Below are positions 35,748 through 44,355 of a stretch of DNA of 64,000 nucleotides, piece after piece (the first letter of the stretch is position 1; each line of letters opens with the position of its first letter). The translations under genes and the position numbers were made by a program. Below the pieces are notes generated by a model. That model saw nothing but the letters and a program-made list of their open reading frames with translations, made no database searches and was not told the origin of the DNA. Source of the stretch: Aeromicrobium sp. PE09-221 (GTDB lineage Bacteria; Actinomycetota; Actinomycetes; Propionibacteriales; Nocardioidaceae); contig NZ_MIJB01000032.1 of the NCBI RefSeq assembly GCF_002174305.1, positions 105,980-169,979 of the forward strand, written 5' to 3'.

Positions 35748-37331
35748 TCATGCCTGGTCCAGTTCGATGCGGGGAAACAGCGAGGGCACCTTGGTGATGG
35801 TGGTGCCCGCCGGGAGCTGCCCCCATCGTCCGGCATCGGCGAGCGGCTGGTCGGCGAGCGCGCCGAGCGGTCCCTCGGCGCCGAGGGACTCCCACAGTGC
35901 CGCGCACGCCTTGGGCAGCACGGGATTGAGCACGACCGCGAGCACCCGCAGGCCCTCCGCGGCGGTGTTGAGGATCGTGCCCAAGCGCTCGCTCTCGGTG
36001 CCGTCCTTCGCGACCTTCCACGGCGCCTGCTCAGTGAGGTAGCCGTTGAGCGACTCGACGATGCGCCAGACCTCGTTCATCGCATCCTGGGGTGCCACCC
36101 TCTCGATCGCCGCGTCCGCCGCACCGACCGCGGCACCGATGTCGTCGATGAGCGCCATCTCCGGCTGGCTCAACGGCCCGGCCGCGGGCAGCTGTCCGCC
36201 GTGGTACTTGCCGATCATCGCGGCGACGCGCGAGGCGAGATTGCCGAAGCCATTGGCCAGCTCGGCGTGATAACGCGCCCCGATGTCCTCCCAGGAGATC
36301 GACCCGTCGCTGCCGAAGGTCAGTGCGCGACTGAAGTAGTAGCGATAGGCGTCCGAGCCGAAGGTCTCGACGATCTCATCGGGGTGGATGCCGTTGGCCT
36401 TGCTCTTGGACATCTTCTGCCCGCCCACCAGCAGCCAGCCGTGTGCGAACACGCGGTGCGGTACCGGCTGGCCGGCCGCCATCAGCATCGCCGGCCAGAT
36501 GACGGCGTGGAAGCGGGCGATGTCCTTGCCGACGATGTGGATGTCGGCGGGCCACAGCTCCTCGAAGCGGTCGGGATCAACCCCGTAGCCGGCGGCCGTC
36601 ACGTAGTTGAGCAGTGCCTCGATCCACACGTACATGACGTGGGACGAGTCCCAGGGGACGGGAATGCCCCAGTCGAAGGTGGAGCGCGAGATCGACAGGT
36701 CCTTCAACCCTCGCTTGACGAAGGAGACGATCTCATTGCGCGCCGACTCGGGCTGGATGAACTCCGGGTGCTCCTCGTAGAGCGCGAGTAGGCGGTCGGC
36801 GTAGTCGCTGAGCCGGAAGAAGTAGTTCTCCTCGGTCATGTACTCGACGCGGCTGCCGTCGAGGGCGGAGACCTTGAAGCCTTCGTCATCACCCTCGCCG
36901 TCGTGGACGTCGTCGTCGCCGACGAACTCCTCGCTGCTGACGCTGTACCACCCCGAGAAGCCGCCCTTGTAGACCGCGCCGCGGTCGTAGAGGTCCTGCC
37001 AGAAGGCCTGCGCGCCTTTCTCGTGACGCTCCTCGGTGGTGCGGATGAAGTCGTCATTGGCGATGTCGATGGTGCGCAGCATCGGCTTCCACTCGTCCTC
37101 GACGAGCCGGTCCACCCATTCCTGCGGTGAGACGCCGTTGGCATCGGCCTTGCGCAACACCTTCTGACCATGCTCGTCGACTCCCGTCAGATACCAGACC
37201 TTCTCCCCGCGCTGACGGTGCCACCGCGACAGGATGTCGCCCATGACCGTCGTGTATCCGTGCCCGATGTGCGGTGCGTCGTTGACGTAGTAGATGGGCG
37301 TCGTGACGTAGAAGGTCCGGTCGGTGGCCAT
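35748..37331 (-). CDS. metG: Methionyl-tRNA synthetase
   Basis: Charges tRNA-Met. 527 residues from ATG 37331 (MATDRTFYVTTPIYYVNDAPHIGHGYT). The class I HIGH motif is HIGH in APHIGHGY; KMSKS occurs as QKMSKSKANGI. It lacks the four-cysteine zinc knuckle, having GGFSGWYSVSSEEFVGDDDV in that place, so it is the short zinc-free type. There is no C-terminal EMAP-like domain. It leads the metG-tatD-rpfB run. A 24-bp inverted repeat lies 33 bases upstream of its start. Confidence 0.97.
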   Translation of the reverse strand: MATDRTFYVTTPIYYVNDAPHIGHGYTTVMGDILSRWHRQRGEKVWYLTGVDEHGQKVLRKADANGVSPQEWVDRLVEDEWKPMLRTIDIANDDFIRTTEERHEKGAQAFWQDLYDRGAVYKGGFSGWYSVSSEEFVGDDDVHDGEGDDEGFKVSALDGSRVEYMTEENYFFRLSDYADRLLALYEEHPEFIQPESARNEIVSFVKRGLKDLSISRSTFDWGIPVPWDSSHVMYVWIEALLNYVTAAGYGVDPDRFEELWPADIHIVGKDIARFHAVIWPAMLMAAGQPVPHRVFAHGWLLVGGQKMSKSKANGIHPDEIVETFGSDAYRYYFSRALTFGSDGSISWEDIGARYHAELANGFGNLASRVAAMIGKYHGGQLPAAGPLSQPEMALIDDIGAAVGAADAAIERVAPQDAMNEVWRIVESLNGYLTEQAPWKVAKDGTESERLGTILNTAAEGLRVLAVVLNPVLPKACAALWESLGAEGPLGALADQPLADAGRWGQLPAGTTITKVPSLFPRIELDQA

Positions 37332-37363
37332 ACGTCCCAGTCTAGTGAGGCCCGCCCCGGACC

Positions 37364-37425
37364 GAGATGTGCTCCCGCTTCGTCGACCGGATGGGCACCG
37401 CGTCGATGGAGCGTGAGCACATTTC
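37364..37425. repeat. Imperfect 24-bp inverted repeat upstream of metG
   Basis: Arm GAGATGTGCTCCCGCTTCGT+CGAC at 37364-37387 pairs with 37402-37425 with four mismatches across a 14-base loop. It occupies the divergent space between metG and the ABC-like gene, so here it is in a 5' region rather than a 3' one. No gene lies in 37332-37534. Confidence 0.75.
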
Positions 37426-37534
37426 GCTCCGACGTGGGGCGCGCCATACTCGCTCCGCTCGATTCCCCGACACTCGTCATGGACCATGGATCAGTTGGCC
37501 CTTTTCGGGTGGCACACGACGATGAAGGCTGAGC

Positions 37535-38176
37535 ATGCAGATCGAGACCCACGACGTCACGGTGGACGGGCCCCACACCGTGTTGCTGCGCCCCACGACG
37601 CTGACCGCGACGAGCCGCGAGGTCGCCCTCGTCGAGGGTCCTCCGGGCACGGGCCACACTGCCCTCTCGCTGGTGCTCGGCGGACGGTTGCGACCCGACG
37701 CCGGGACCGTGTTGCTGGACGGAGCGGTCGATGACCAGGGGTTACGCGAGCGCGTCGCTCTCGTCGACGTGCCGGATGTGTCCGAGCCCGATGACGTCAT
37801 CAGACTGTCGACCGTCGTCGGCGAGGAGCTCGCGATGGCCCGCCGGACCGCCAGTCCGGCCGCCGTGCGCGCCTGGCTCGACCACCATGACGCGCTCGGC
37901 TGGCACGGCGCGCGGGTCGAGGACGTCCCCGGCTCCGTGCGGATCCATCTGCTGAGCGAGCTGGCGGCATTGCGACGCGGCATCGAGGCGCTGGTGATCT
38001 GCGCGCCGGACCGCTACGGCACGCTCAGCGATGAGGCCTACGAGGTCGCGGCACGGATCGCGCGCCGCGACCTCGTGGTGGTGCTCCAGCTCATGACGGC
38101 AAGCGTCCGCACGCTCGGCCTCCCCGCCGTCCACCTCGGCAATACCGCCGCCGGCGCTTCTGAGGAGATCGCATGA
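37535..38176 (+). CDS. Degenerate ABC ATPase-like protein paired with YhgE/Pip
   Basis: 213 residues with the outline of an ABC cassette: LVEGPPGTGHTALSLVLGGRLRPDAGTVLLDG at the Walker A place and EALVICAPDR at the Walker B place. Both are damaged. The Walker A Lys is His (GPPGTGHT), the Walker B Asp-Glu pair is lost, and the signature LSGGQ is replaced by VPGSVRIHLLSELAALRRG. It is therefore unlikely to hydrolyse ATP normally. Its stop overlaps the ATG of the membrane protein (ATGA), so the two are made together. A structural or regulatory partner is the most I can infer. Confidence 0.75.
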   Translation: MQIETHDVTVDGPHTVLLRPTTLTATSREVALVEGPPGTGHTALSLVLGGRLRPDAGTVLLDGAVDDQGLRERVALVDVPDVSEPDDVIRLSTVVGEELAMARRTASPAAVRAWLDHHDALGWHGARVEDVPGSVRIHLLSELAALRRGIEALVICAPDRYGTLSDEAYEVAARIARRDLVVVLQLMTASVRTLGLPAVHLGNTAAGASEEIA

Positions 38177-40110
38177 CCTCGATCCGCATGGCCGTCAGCG
38201 AGTTCCGGAGATTGACTGCCGGGCGCATGCCGGCCCTCGCCATCCTCGCCATCACTCTCATCCCGACCCTCTACGCATCGCTCTACCTGTGGGCGAACCA
38301 CGACCCCTATGCGAAGCTGAGCCAAGTCCAGGCCGCGCTCGTCGTCGACGACGTCCCCGCGCAGTCCGAGCAGAGCGGCGAGATCCACGCCGGCCGCGAC
38401 GTGGCACACGACCTGCGCGAGGACGGCTCCTTCGACTGGCAGGAAGTCAGTGACGCGGAGGCCCGTCAGGGCGTACAGGACGGCACCTATCTGTTCGCAC
38501 TGACGATCCCGCGCGAGTTCTCCTCCGCCCTGGCGTCGACCGCCGACTTCGAGCCGAAGAAGGCCGAGCTGACGCTCACGACCAATGAGGCCAATAACTA
38601 CCTGTCGACGACCATCGCCGACCAGGTCCTGTCCCAGGTCAGCGGCTCTATCGCGCAGAATGTGAGCGAGCAGGCGGCCAGCGCCTTCCTGCTCGGCTTC
38701 TCCACACTGCACGATCAGCTGCTCCAGGCCGGTGACGGAGCCCAGCAGCTGGCCGACGGGCTCGTCGAGGCCGAGAGCGGCGCGGGACAGCTGCGTGATG
38801 GTGCGGGCGAGCTGGTGTCGGGGCAGCAGCAGCTGCTCACGGGCCAGCAGCAACTCGCTTCGGGCATCGACCAGGCCGCCGGTGGCGCCGGTGAGCTGGC
38901 CGACGGTGCGGCCGCGTTGGCCCCGGGAGCACGTCAGGTCGCCGACGGAAACGCCCAGATCGCCCAGATCGGCGACGAGATCGCGAATGCCTCCCAGACG
39001 GCGAACGGCGATCTCGACACGATCCGCGCCGATATCGTCCAGCAGCTCGACGCGGCGGGCATCACCGATCCGCAACGCCAGCGGATCCTCGACTCCCTCG
39101 ACGGTTTCCGCCAGCCGCTCGATGATCTGAACGAGCGGGTCCAGTCGACCTCCGGACAGCTCGATCAGCTCGCTTCCGGTTCACGCCAGGTGGCCGACGG
39201 GGCCCAGCGGCTCGCGGACGGCTCGGCGAGCCTGGCCGATGGGATCGGCACTGCGCGGTCGGGATCGCAGCAGCTGGTCAGCGGCCAGCAGGAGGCGCTG
39301 TCCGGCGCACAGCAGTTGCAGAGCGGGGCCGGTGAGCTGGCCGACGGGATCGGCACGGCGCAGTCGGGAGCCCAGGACCTGGCCGACGGGCTGGCGGACG
39401 GCGTCGCCTCGATCCCCTCGCTCGACGAGCGGAGGCGTGACGAGACCGCTCAGACGATCGCGTCCCCCATCGCGACGGACGACGTGTCCCAGGCCTCGGC
39501 CGACTCCTACGGCGCCGGACTCGCTCCGTTCTTCCTGTCCATCGGCGCCTGGGTGGGCGCCTATGTCATGTTCCTGCTCGTGCGACCGCTCTCGAATCGC
39601 GCGATCGCGGCGCGGCAGTCGCCATTGCGGACGGCCCTCGGCGGATGGCTGACACCGGCGGCGATCGCGGTGGCGCAGTCGGTGGTGATGCTCTTCGTGG
39701 TGCGGTTCGCGGTCGATATCGACTGGGTGCGCGCCGGCTACGTGTCGTTATTGCTGGCACTCGTGTCGGTGACCTTCGTGGCGATCGTGCACACCCTCAA
39801 TGCCTGGCTCGGCGCCGTGGGACAGCTGCTGGGCCTGGTGCTGCTGGTACTGCAGCTGGCGAGTGCGGGCGGCACCTTCCCGTGGCAGACACTGCCGGCG
39901 CCCTTGCAGGTGGTGCACCATGTGCTGCCGATGACCTATGCGGTGGACGGGTTGCGGCACCTCATGTACGGGGCGCCGCTGGACAGTCTGCCGCGGACCA
40001 TCGCGGTGTTGGTGGGTTATGTCGTCGGCGCTCTGGCCCTGACCTGCGCGGCCGCCTACCGCCGCCGGATCTGGACCGTCTCCCAGATCAAACCCGAGAT
40101 CGCCCTCTAG
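38173..40110 (+). CDS. YhgE/Pip family ABC-2-type membrane protein
   Basis: A 645-residue membrane protein. One helix near the N-terminus (ALAILAITLIPTLYASLYL, 18-36) is followed by an extracytoplasmic part. This begins with a Pip domain (YAKLSQVQAALVVDDV) and continues at about 180-420 with many repeats of an ADGxxxLxxG / LxxGxxQLxxGxxxA heptad-like pattern, which should form a long helical rod. Five or six C-terminal helices (about 450-630) resemble ABC-2 permeases. Relatives include the phage infection protein of Lactococcus and the EsaA-like group of type VII secretion. Transport or surface-scaffold function is not established. Confidence 0.88.
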   Translation: MTSIRMAVSEFRRLTAGRMPALAILAITLIPTLYASLYLWANHDPYAKLSQVQAALVVDDVPAQSEQSGEIHAGRDVAHDLREDGSFDWQEVSDAEARQGVQDGTYLFALTIPREFSSALASTADFEPKKAELTLTTNEANNYLSTTIADQVLSQVSGSIAQNVSEQAASAFLLGFSTLHDQLLQAGDGAQQLADGLVEAESGAGQLRDGAGELVSGQQQLLTGQQQLASGIDQAAGGAGELADGAAALAPGARQVADGNAQIAQIGDEIANASQTANGDLDTIRADIVQQLDAAGITDPQRQRILDSLDGFRQPLDDLNERVQSTSGQLDQLASGSRQVADGAQRLADGSASLADGIGTARSGSQQLVSGQQEALSGAQQLQSGAGELADGIGTAQSGAQDLADGLADGVASIPSLDERRRDETAQTIASPIATDDVSQASADSYGAGLAPFFLSIGAWVGAYVMFLLVRPLSNRAIAARQSPLRTALGGWLTPAAIAVAQSVVMLFVVRFAVDIDWVRAGYVSLLLALVSVTFVAIVHTLNAWLGAVGQLLGLVLLVLQLASAGGTFPWQTLPAPLQVVHHVLPMTYAVDGLRHLMYGAPLDSLPRTIAVLVGYVVGALALTCAAAYRRRIWTVSQIKPEIAL

Positions 40111-40128
40111 CGGCGCGGACCTCCCAGG

Positions 40129-40210
40129 GCGGTGGCTTACGCACCTCTCAACCACGCGGGCGGTGGGCTACGCACGTCTCGGCGCGGGTGAGAGGTGCGT
40201 AAGTCACCGC
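40129..40210. repeat. Cluster of three 23-bp repeat units, same family as at 23.4 kb
   Basis: Units lie at 40129-40151 (GCGGTGGCTTACGCACCTCT plus CAA), 40160-40182 (same sense, variant) and 40188-40210 (opposite sense). The first and third make a stem of about 20 pairs around the second. The location is again between convergent stops, those of the Pip gene and rsmI. Confidence 0.85.
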
Positions 40211-40229
40211 CTCGAGCGTGGTGGGCGCG

Positions 40230-41060
40230 TCAGCGGTGGGCGGCGGCGTAGACCGTCTTCTTCCGCACACCGGTCTGCGCCGCGACCTGGGCGATCGCAT
40301 CCTTGCGGCTCAGCCCGGTCGCCTCGGCCTCGGCGACCAGCTCGGCGAGGGCATCGTCGTCGAGATCGGCCGGGGCGGCCGCCGGAGCACCGGCGACGAC
40401 GAGCGTGACCTCACCCCGTATCCCGTGCTCCTGCCCGGCGGCCCAGGCGGCGAGCTCGCCGAGCGGGAGCCGGACGACCTCCTCGTAGGTCTTGGTGAGC
40501 TCACGGCACAGGGCGGCGGGTCGGTCCGCGCCGAGAGTCTCGCTCATCGCCTCCAGGGTCGGGACCGTCCGGTGCGGCGACTCGAAGAACACCATCGTGC
40601 GGCGGTCGGCGGCGAGCTCGGCCAAGAAGCGCGACCGTTCCCCCTGTTTGCGCGGCACGAATCCCTCGAAGCTGAACCGGTCGACCGGCAGTCCCGACAG
40701 CGCGAGCGCGGTGAGCACCGCCGATGGGCCGGGAATCGCGGTCACCTGCAGGTCCTCGGCCACCGCGGCGGCGACGAGCCGGTAGCCGGGATCGGACACG
40801 CTCGGCATCCCGGCATCGGTGACCAACACGATGGTGCGGCCCGCGCGCAGCTCTTCGATCAGCTCGGCGGTGCGGCGCTCCTCATTGCCCTCGAAGTACG
40901 AGACCACCCGACCGGGAACCTCGACGCCGAGGTCGGCGGCGAGACGGCGCAGCCGACGCGTGTCCTCCGCGGCGACGACATCAGCCTCGGCGAGAGCGGG
41001 CCCGAGACGACGCGAGGCATCATCGGCTCGCCCGATGGGGGTGCCGGCCAGGATCAACAC
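40230..41060 (-). CDS. rsmI: 16S rRNA (cytidine1402-2'-O)-methyltransferase
   Basis: A tetrapyrrole-methylase-fold enzyme that modifies C1402 in the ribosomal P site; 276 residues. Motifs: LILAGTPIGRADDASRRL at the N-terminus, ADVVAAEDTRRLRRLAADLGV, VSYFEGNEERR, the SAM loop VLVTDAGMPSVSDPGYRLV, IPGPSAVLTALALSGLP, FSFEGFVPRK and FFESPHRTVPTLEAM. Start: GTG 41060. Longer frames run into the opposite mannosyltransferase gene. A C-terminal helix-turn (SRKDAIAQVAAQTGVRKKTVYAAA) is usual in actinobacterial RsmI. Confidence 0.95.
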   Translation of the reverse strand: MLILAGTPIGRADDASRRLGPALAEADVVAAEDTRRLRRLAADLGVEVPGRVVSYFEGNEERRTAELIEELRAGRTIVLVTDAGMPSVSDPGYRLVAAAVAEDLQVTAIPGPSAVLTALALSGLPVDRFSFEGFVPRKQGERSRFLAELAADRRTMVFFESPHRTVPTLEAMSETLGADRPAALCRELTKTYEEVVRLPLGELAAWAAGQEHGIRGEVTLVVAGAPAAAPADLDDDALAELVAEAEATGLSRKDAIAQVAAQTGVRKKTVYAAAHR

Positions 41061-41163
41061 GCACTCATCTTCGCAGGCCCCCGAACCCGTCGCCCCGGCC
41101 CGCTCCGCACATCTCACACCGGTCAGTCCGCGCAACACAGCGTCCCTCGGCACGGCCACTAGG

Positions 41164-42711
41164 GTGGAGCGCGTGCTGGAGCGAGTGACGTGGCGCGCGT
41201 GGTCGTGGATCGTGCCGAGCGCCCTCGCCGTTCTCGCCTTCGTGCTGCGCGTCATCCGACTCGATCGGCCCGATGTCCTCGCCTTCGACGAGACCTACTA
41301 CGCCAAGGACGCCTGGTCACTGCTCCAGTTCGGCTACGTCCGCGACTACGTCGACGATGCGAACGACCGCATCGAGGCCGGGAACCTGAACGCCCTCTTC
41401 AGCCCGGATCCGGCATGGATCGTGCACCCCGACGGCGGCAAGTGGTTCATCGCCCTCGGCGAGTCGATCTTCGGCATGACCCCGTTCGGTTGGCGGATCA
41501 GTGCCGTGATCGCCGGCGCGCTGACCGTACTGGTACTCGCACGTCTGCTCATCTCCCTCACGGGCTCCCTGTGGGTGGGCGCGCTCGGCGGCCTGCTGCT
41601 GACCCTCGACGGCGTGCACTTCGTCATGTCCAGGCTCGCCCTGCTCGACATCTTCCTGACCTTCTGGCTCGTCTGCGCCATCGCGTGTCTGGTGACCGAC
41701 CGAAGACGACTCGGCCACCTGATGGAAGACGGCGGGCGGCCGCGTCTCGGACGACCCTGGCAGCTCGCCGCCGGAGTGTGCTTCGGGCTGGCGATCGCCA
41801 CCAAGTGGAGCGGACTGTACGTGCTCGCCGCCTTCGGTCTGACCGTGGTGATCTGGGAGGTAGCCGCCCGCCGTCGGATGGCACGCGAGCGGGGTGATCG
41901 ACCGAGGGCCGTGGTTCCTTCGCTGTTCGGGGTCGGCCTTCCGGCCTTCTGCCGGCTGGTGGTGGTGGCGGGGCTCGTCTATCTGGTGAGCTGGACGGGC
42001 TGGTTCTGGCATCGCGGCGCCTATGAGGACCGCTTCGGCCACGGTTACGGGGACTATGCGCCGTGGCCGAGCGTCGAGCATCCGATCGGCGGGCCCCTCG
42101 GCGCCGTCCTCGATCCACTGTGCTCCTGGTGGAGCTTCCATGTGATGACCTGGGAGTTCCACACCGGCGACTACCTGGCCGAGAAGAGCCATCCCTACGC
42201 CTCGCATCCGCTCGGCTGGCTGCTGCAGTGGCGTCCGGTCGCGGTCGACACCACCACCGATGTGCCCGCTGCGCGGTGCGGGGCCCCGAGTGATTCCAGC
42301 TGCATCAGCGAGGTGCTCATCCTCGGCAATCCGATCATCTGGTGGGTCGGCATCGTGGCCATCATCGCCGTGCTCGTCATGTGGTTGCGCGGACGGCACT
42401 GGCGGCTGAGCCTTCCGCTGGTGGGCGTCGCGGCGACCTGGCTTCCCTGGTTCGCGAGCACCGACCGTCCGATCTTCTCCTTCTACTCGGTGGCGATCGC
42501 ACCCTTCCTCATCATCGCGATCTGCCTCGCGGTCCACGGCATGTATCGGCGGGCATCGACACGCGGAATGCTGAGACTGTTCTGGGTCGCGCTCGGCGCG
42601 TTCGTCGCCGCAGTCATCGCCGCCTTCGTGTTCTTCTATCCGATCTGGACCGATGTGCTGCTCCCCTACGACACCTGGCGTCAGCGGATGTGGCTCTCGC
42701 GCTGGATCTGA
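41164..42711 (+). CDS. Protein O-mannosyltransferase (PMT family, GT39)
   Basis: A 515-residue polytopic membrane enzyme that transfers mannose from polyprenyl-phosphate-mannose to exported proteins. The first luminal loop has the catalytic pair in LAFDETYYAKDAWSLL, followed by HPDGGKWFIALGE. Around ten helices follow. The C-terminal PMT_4TMC region includes GWLLQWRPVA and WYG-like LGNPIIWWVG. GTG 41164 is the first in-frame start after the divergent rsmI start region. The divergent rsmI-pmt arrangement is conserved in actinobacteria. Confidence 0.93.
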   Translation: MERVLERVTWRAWSWIVPSALAVLAFVLRVIRLDRPDVLAFDETYYAKDAWSLLQFGYVRDYVDDANDRIEAGNLNALFSPDPAWIVHPDGGKWFIALGESIFGMTPFGWRISAVIAGALTVLVLARLLISLTGSLWVGALGGLLLTLDGVHFVMSRLALLDIFLTFWLVCAIACLVTDRRRLGHLMEDGGRPRLGRPWQLAAGVCFGLAIATKWSGLYVLAAFGLTVVIWEVAARRRMARERGDRPRAVVPSLFGVGLPAFCRLVVVAGLVYLVSWTGWFWHRGAYEDRFGHGYGDYAPWPSVEHPIGGPLGAVLDPLCSWWSFHVMTWEFHTGDYLAEKSHPYASHPLGWLLQWRPVAVDTTTDVPAARCGAPSDSSCISEVLILGNPIIWWVGIVAIIAVLVMWLRGRHWRLSLPLVGVAATWLPWFASTDRPIFSFYSVAIAPFLIIAICLAVHGMYRRASTRGMLRLFWVALGAFVAAVIAAFVFFYPIWTDVLLPYDTWRQRMWLSRWI

Positions 42712-42762
42712 GACGATCTCGTCACGACCGACATCACCCGGTAGAGCACCGAGGAGCTGGTG

Positions 42763-43314
42763 ATGACGAACGAGAGCACGGACGAGGCGTTGCTGCGCCG
42801 CGCCTGCCGGGACGATGAGAGGGCCTTCGGGGCGCTCTTCGACCGCCATGTCGACGCGGTCTACTGGCAGGCGTTCGGCGTGCTGCGCCACCGCGATGAG
42901 GCTCAGGATGTGGCCCAGGAGACCTTCGTGACGGCCTGGCGCCGTCGTCACGACATCACGATCGTCGACGAGTCGGTGCTTCCGTGGCTCCTCGTCACCG
43001 CCCGATTCACCGCGCAGAATGTTCGGCGCAAAATCGCTCGTGTGCATCCGGGTGAGCTCCCAGAGGTCGCCGACGGCGCTCGCTCCGCGGACGAGCTGGT
43101 CGCCGATGCCGACATCCGCTCGGCGATCGCGGAGGCGGTCGGTCGCCTCACCCCGGTGGATCAACGGCTCTTCGCGCTCTGCCTGGAGGACGACTACAGC
43201 TATGCCGATGCCGCGGCCGAGCTGGGCGTCTCCCGCGGCGTGGTCCGCAACCGCCTGTCCCGTCTGCGCAGCCGCCTACGTGTCGACCTTCATTCTGTCC
43301 GGGAGGACTCATGA
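42763..43314 (+). CDS. ECF-type RNA polymerase sigma factor
   Basis: A 183-residue sigma-70 family protein with region 2 (DERAFGALFDRHVDAVYWQAFGVLRHRDEAQDVAQETFVTAWRRR) and region 4 (LTPVDQRLFALCLEDDYSYADAAAELGVSRGVVRNRLSRLRSRL), linked by a short spacer. Region 3 is absent, as in ECF sigma factors. GAGGAG at 42751-42756 favours ATG 42763 over the adjacent GTG 42760. Its stop overlaps the ATG of the DUF4349 gene (ATGA), so the pair should be made in fixed ratio. Confidence 0.94.
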   Translation: MTNESTDEALLRRACRDDERAFGALFDRHVDAVYWQAFGVLRHRDEAQDVAQETFVTAWRRRHDITIVDESVLPWLLVTARFTAQNVRRKIARVHPGELPEVADGARSADELVADADIRSAIAEAVGRLTPVDQRLFALCLEDDYSYADAAAELGVSRGVVRNRLSRLRSRLRVDLHSVREDS

Positions 43315-44255
43315 CCTCACTCGATGACATCCTCACGCCTGAACGCCGCGAGGAGATCCGGTCGCAGGTTCTCACCGAGGTACGGGCCGATATCGCGGAG
43401 CAGGCTCGGCCATCACGAGGACGGATGATGGTGGGGGTGCTCGCCACAGCGGCCGCTCTGGCCGTCGTCGCGGGGATCGGTGTGCAGGTGCTGTCCCTGC
43501 TCACGCCGTCCTCGACGGACTCGTCGGTGAGTTCATTGCCCGCTGAGCCACCGGGAGAGGCCGAGAGCGCACCCGGTGGCGAGCAGGAAGGCGATCCGCA
43601 GTCCCTGGACCAGGCGGAGCGCGTGGTGGTGACCACCGGCTCTGCCCGGGTGGAGGTCGACGACGTCACGAGCGCGGTGAACGCCGTCGTCGCCTTCGCC
43701 TCCGATGAGGACGGCCGCATCGACGCGCAGGAACAGCAGTCGGACGGCCGTGCCGCGCTGACGGTGCGCGTGCCGCCCGATGCGGTCTCCCGGCTCACCT
43801 CCCGGCTGGAGGAGCTCGGCACGGTCGAGGACGTGAGCATCTCGCGCTCGGATGAGACGGCCACCGCCGTCGACCTGGCTGCGCGGATCCGTTCGCTGGA
43901 GGTGTCCACAGCCCGCCTGGAGGCGATCATGGCCGAGGCGGACTCAAGCCAGGATCTGCTGGCGACCGAGAAGACCCTCGCCGAGCGACAGGGCGAGCTG
44001 GAAAGCCTGCAAGCCCAGCGGGCCGCCCTGGAGGGTCGTGCTGAGCTCGCGAGCATCGAGATCACCGTGAGCGAGCGTCCCCGACGCCAGGCGGTGGACC
44101 CCGGAGGATTCGTCGGCGGCCTACAGGGCAGCTGGAATGCCCTGACCCGTACGGCCGAAGCCGCGTTGACGGTCGCGGGGGCGCTGGTGCCCTGGTCGCC
44201 CTTCCTCCTGGCCGCAGCGGGCCTCTGGTGGTGGTGGCGTCGTTCCCCTGCGTGA
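43311..44255 (+). CDS. DUF4349 membrane protein, probable anti-sigma partner
   Basis: 314 residues. The first 38 are cytoplasmic and charged (LDDILTPERREEIRSQVLTEVRADIAEQ), a short possible sigma-contact segment. A membrane helix follows at about 42-62 (MMVGVLATAAALAVVAGIGV), then an extracytoplasmic DUF4349 domain (RVVVTTGSARVEVDDVTSAVNAVVAFA; ALTVRVPPDAVSRLTSRLEELG) with a coiled coil at about 190-245. A second helix lies near the end (ALVPWSPFLLAAAGLWWWW). It has no zinc anti-sigma motif (HxxxCxxC). Coupling to the sigma gene is the main reason to propose an anti-sigma role. Confidence 0.85.
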   Translation: MTSLDDILTPERREEIRSQVLTEVRADIAEQARPSRGRMMVGVLATAAALAVVAGIGVQVLSLLTPSSTDSSVSSLPAEPPGEAESAPGGEQEGDPQSLDQAERVVVTTGSARVEVDDVTSAVNAVVAFASDEDGRIDAQEQQSDGRAALTVRVPPDAVSRLTSRLEELGTVEDVSISRSDETATAVDLAARIRSLEVSTARLEAIMAEADSSQDLLATEKTLAERQGELESLQAQRAALEGRAELASIEITVSERPRRQAVDPGGFVGGLQGSWNALTRTAEAALTVAGALVPWSPFLLAAAGLWWWWRRSPA

Positions 44256-44355
44256 TCCGGTCCGTCAGAGGCAACGAGCCCAGCCGGCTACGTCCCGGGC
44301 TCCGCGATGTGGAGTCGTGCGGTCGAGCGTTACAGCGATCGTCTACGTCGTCGCG

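Noticed and set aside
38700..39420. DNA tandem repeat in the Pip gene as a mobile or satellite element
   Set aside because: The repetition is at protein level (ADG/QLxxG heptads forming a helical rod) and codons vary, so it is a domain feature.
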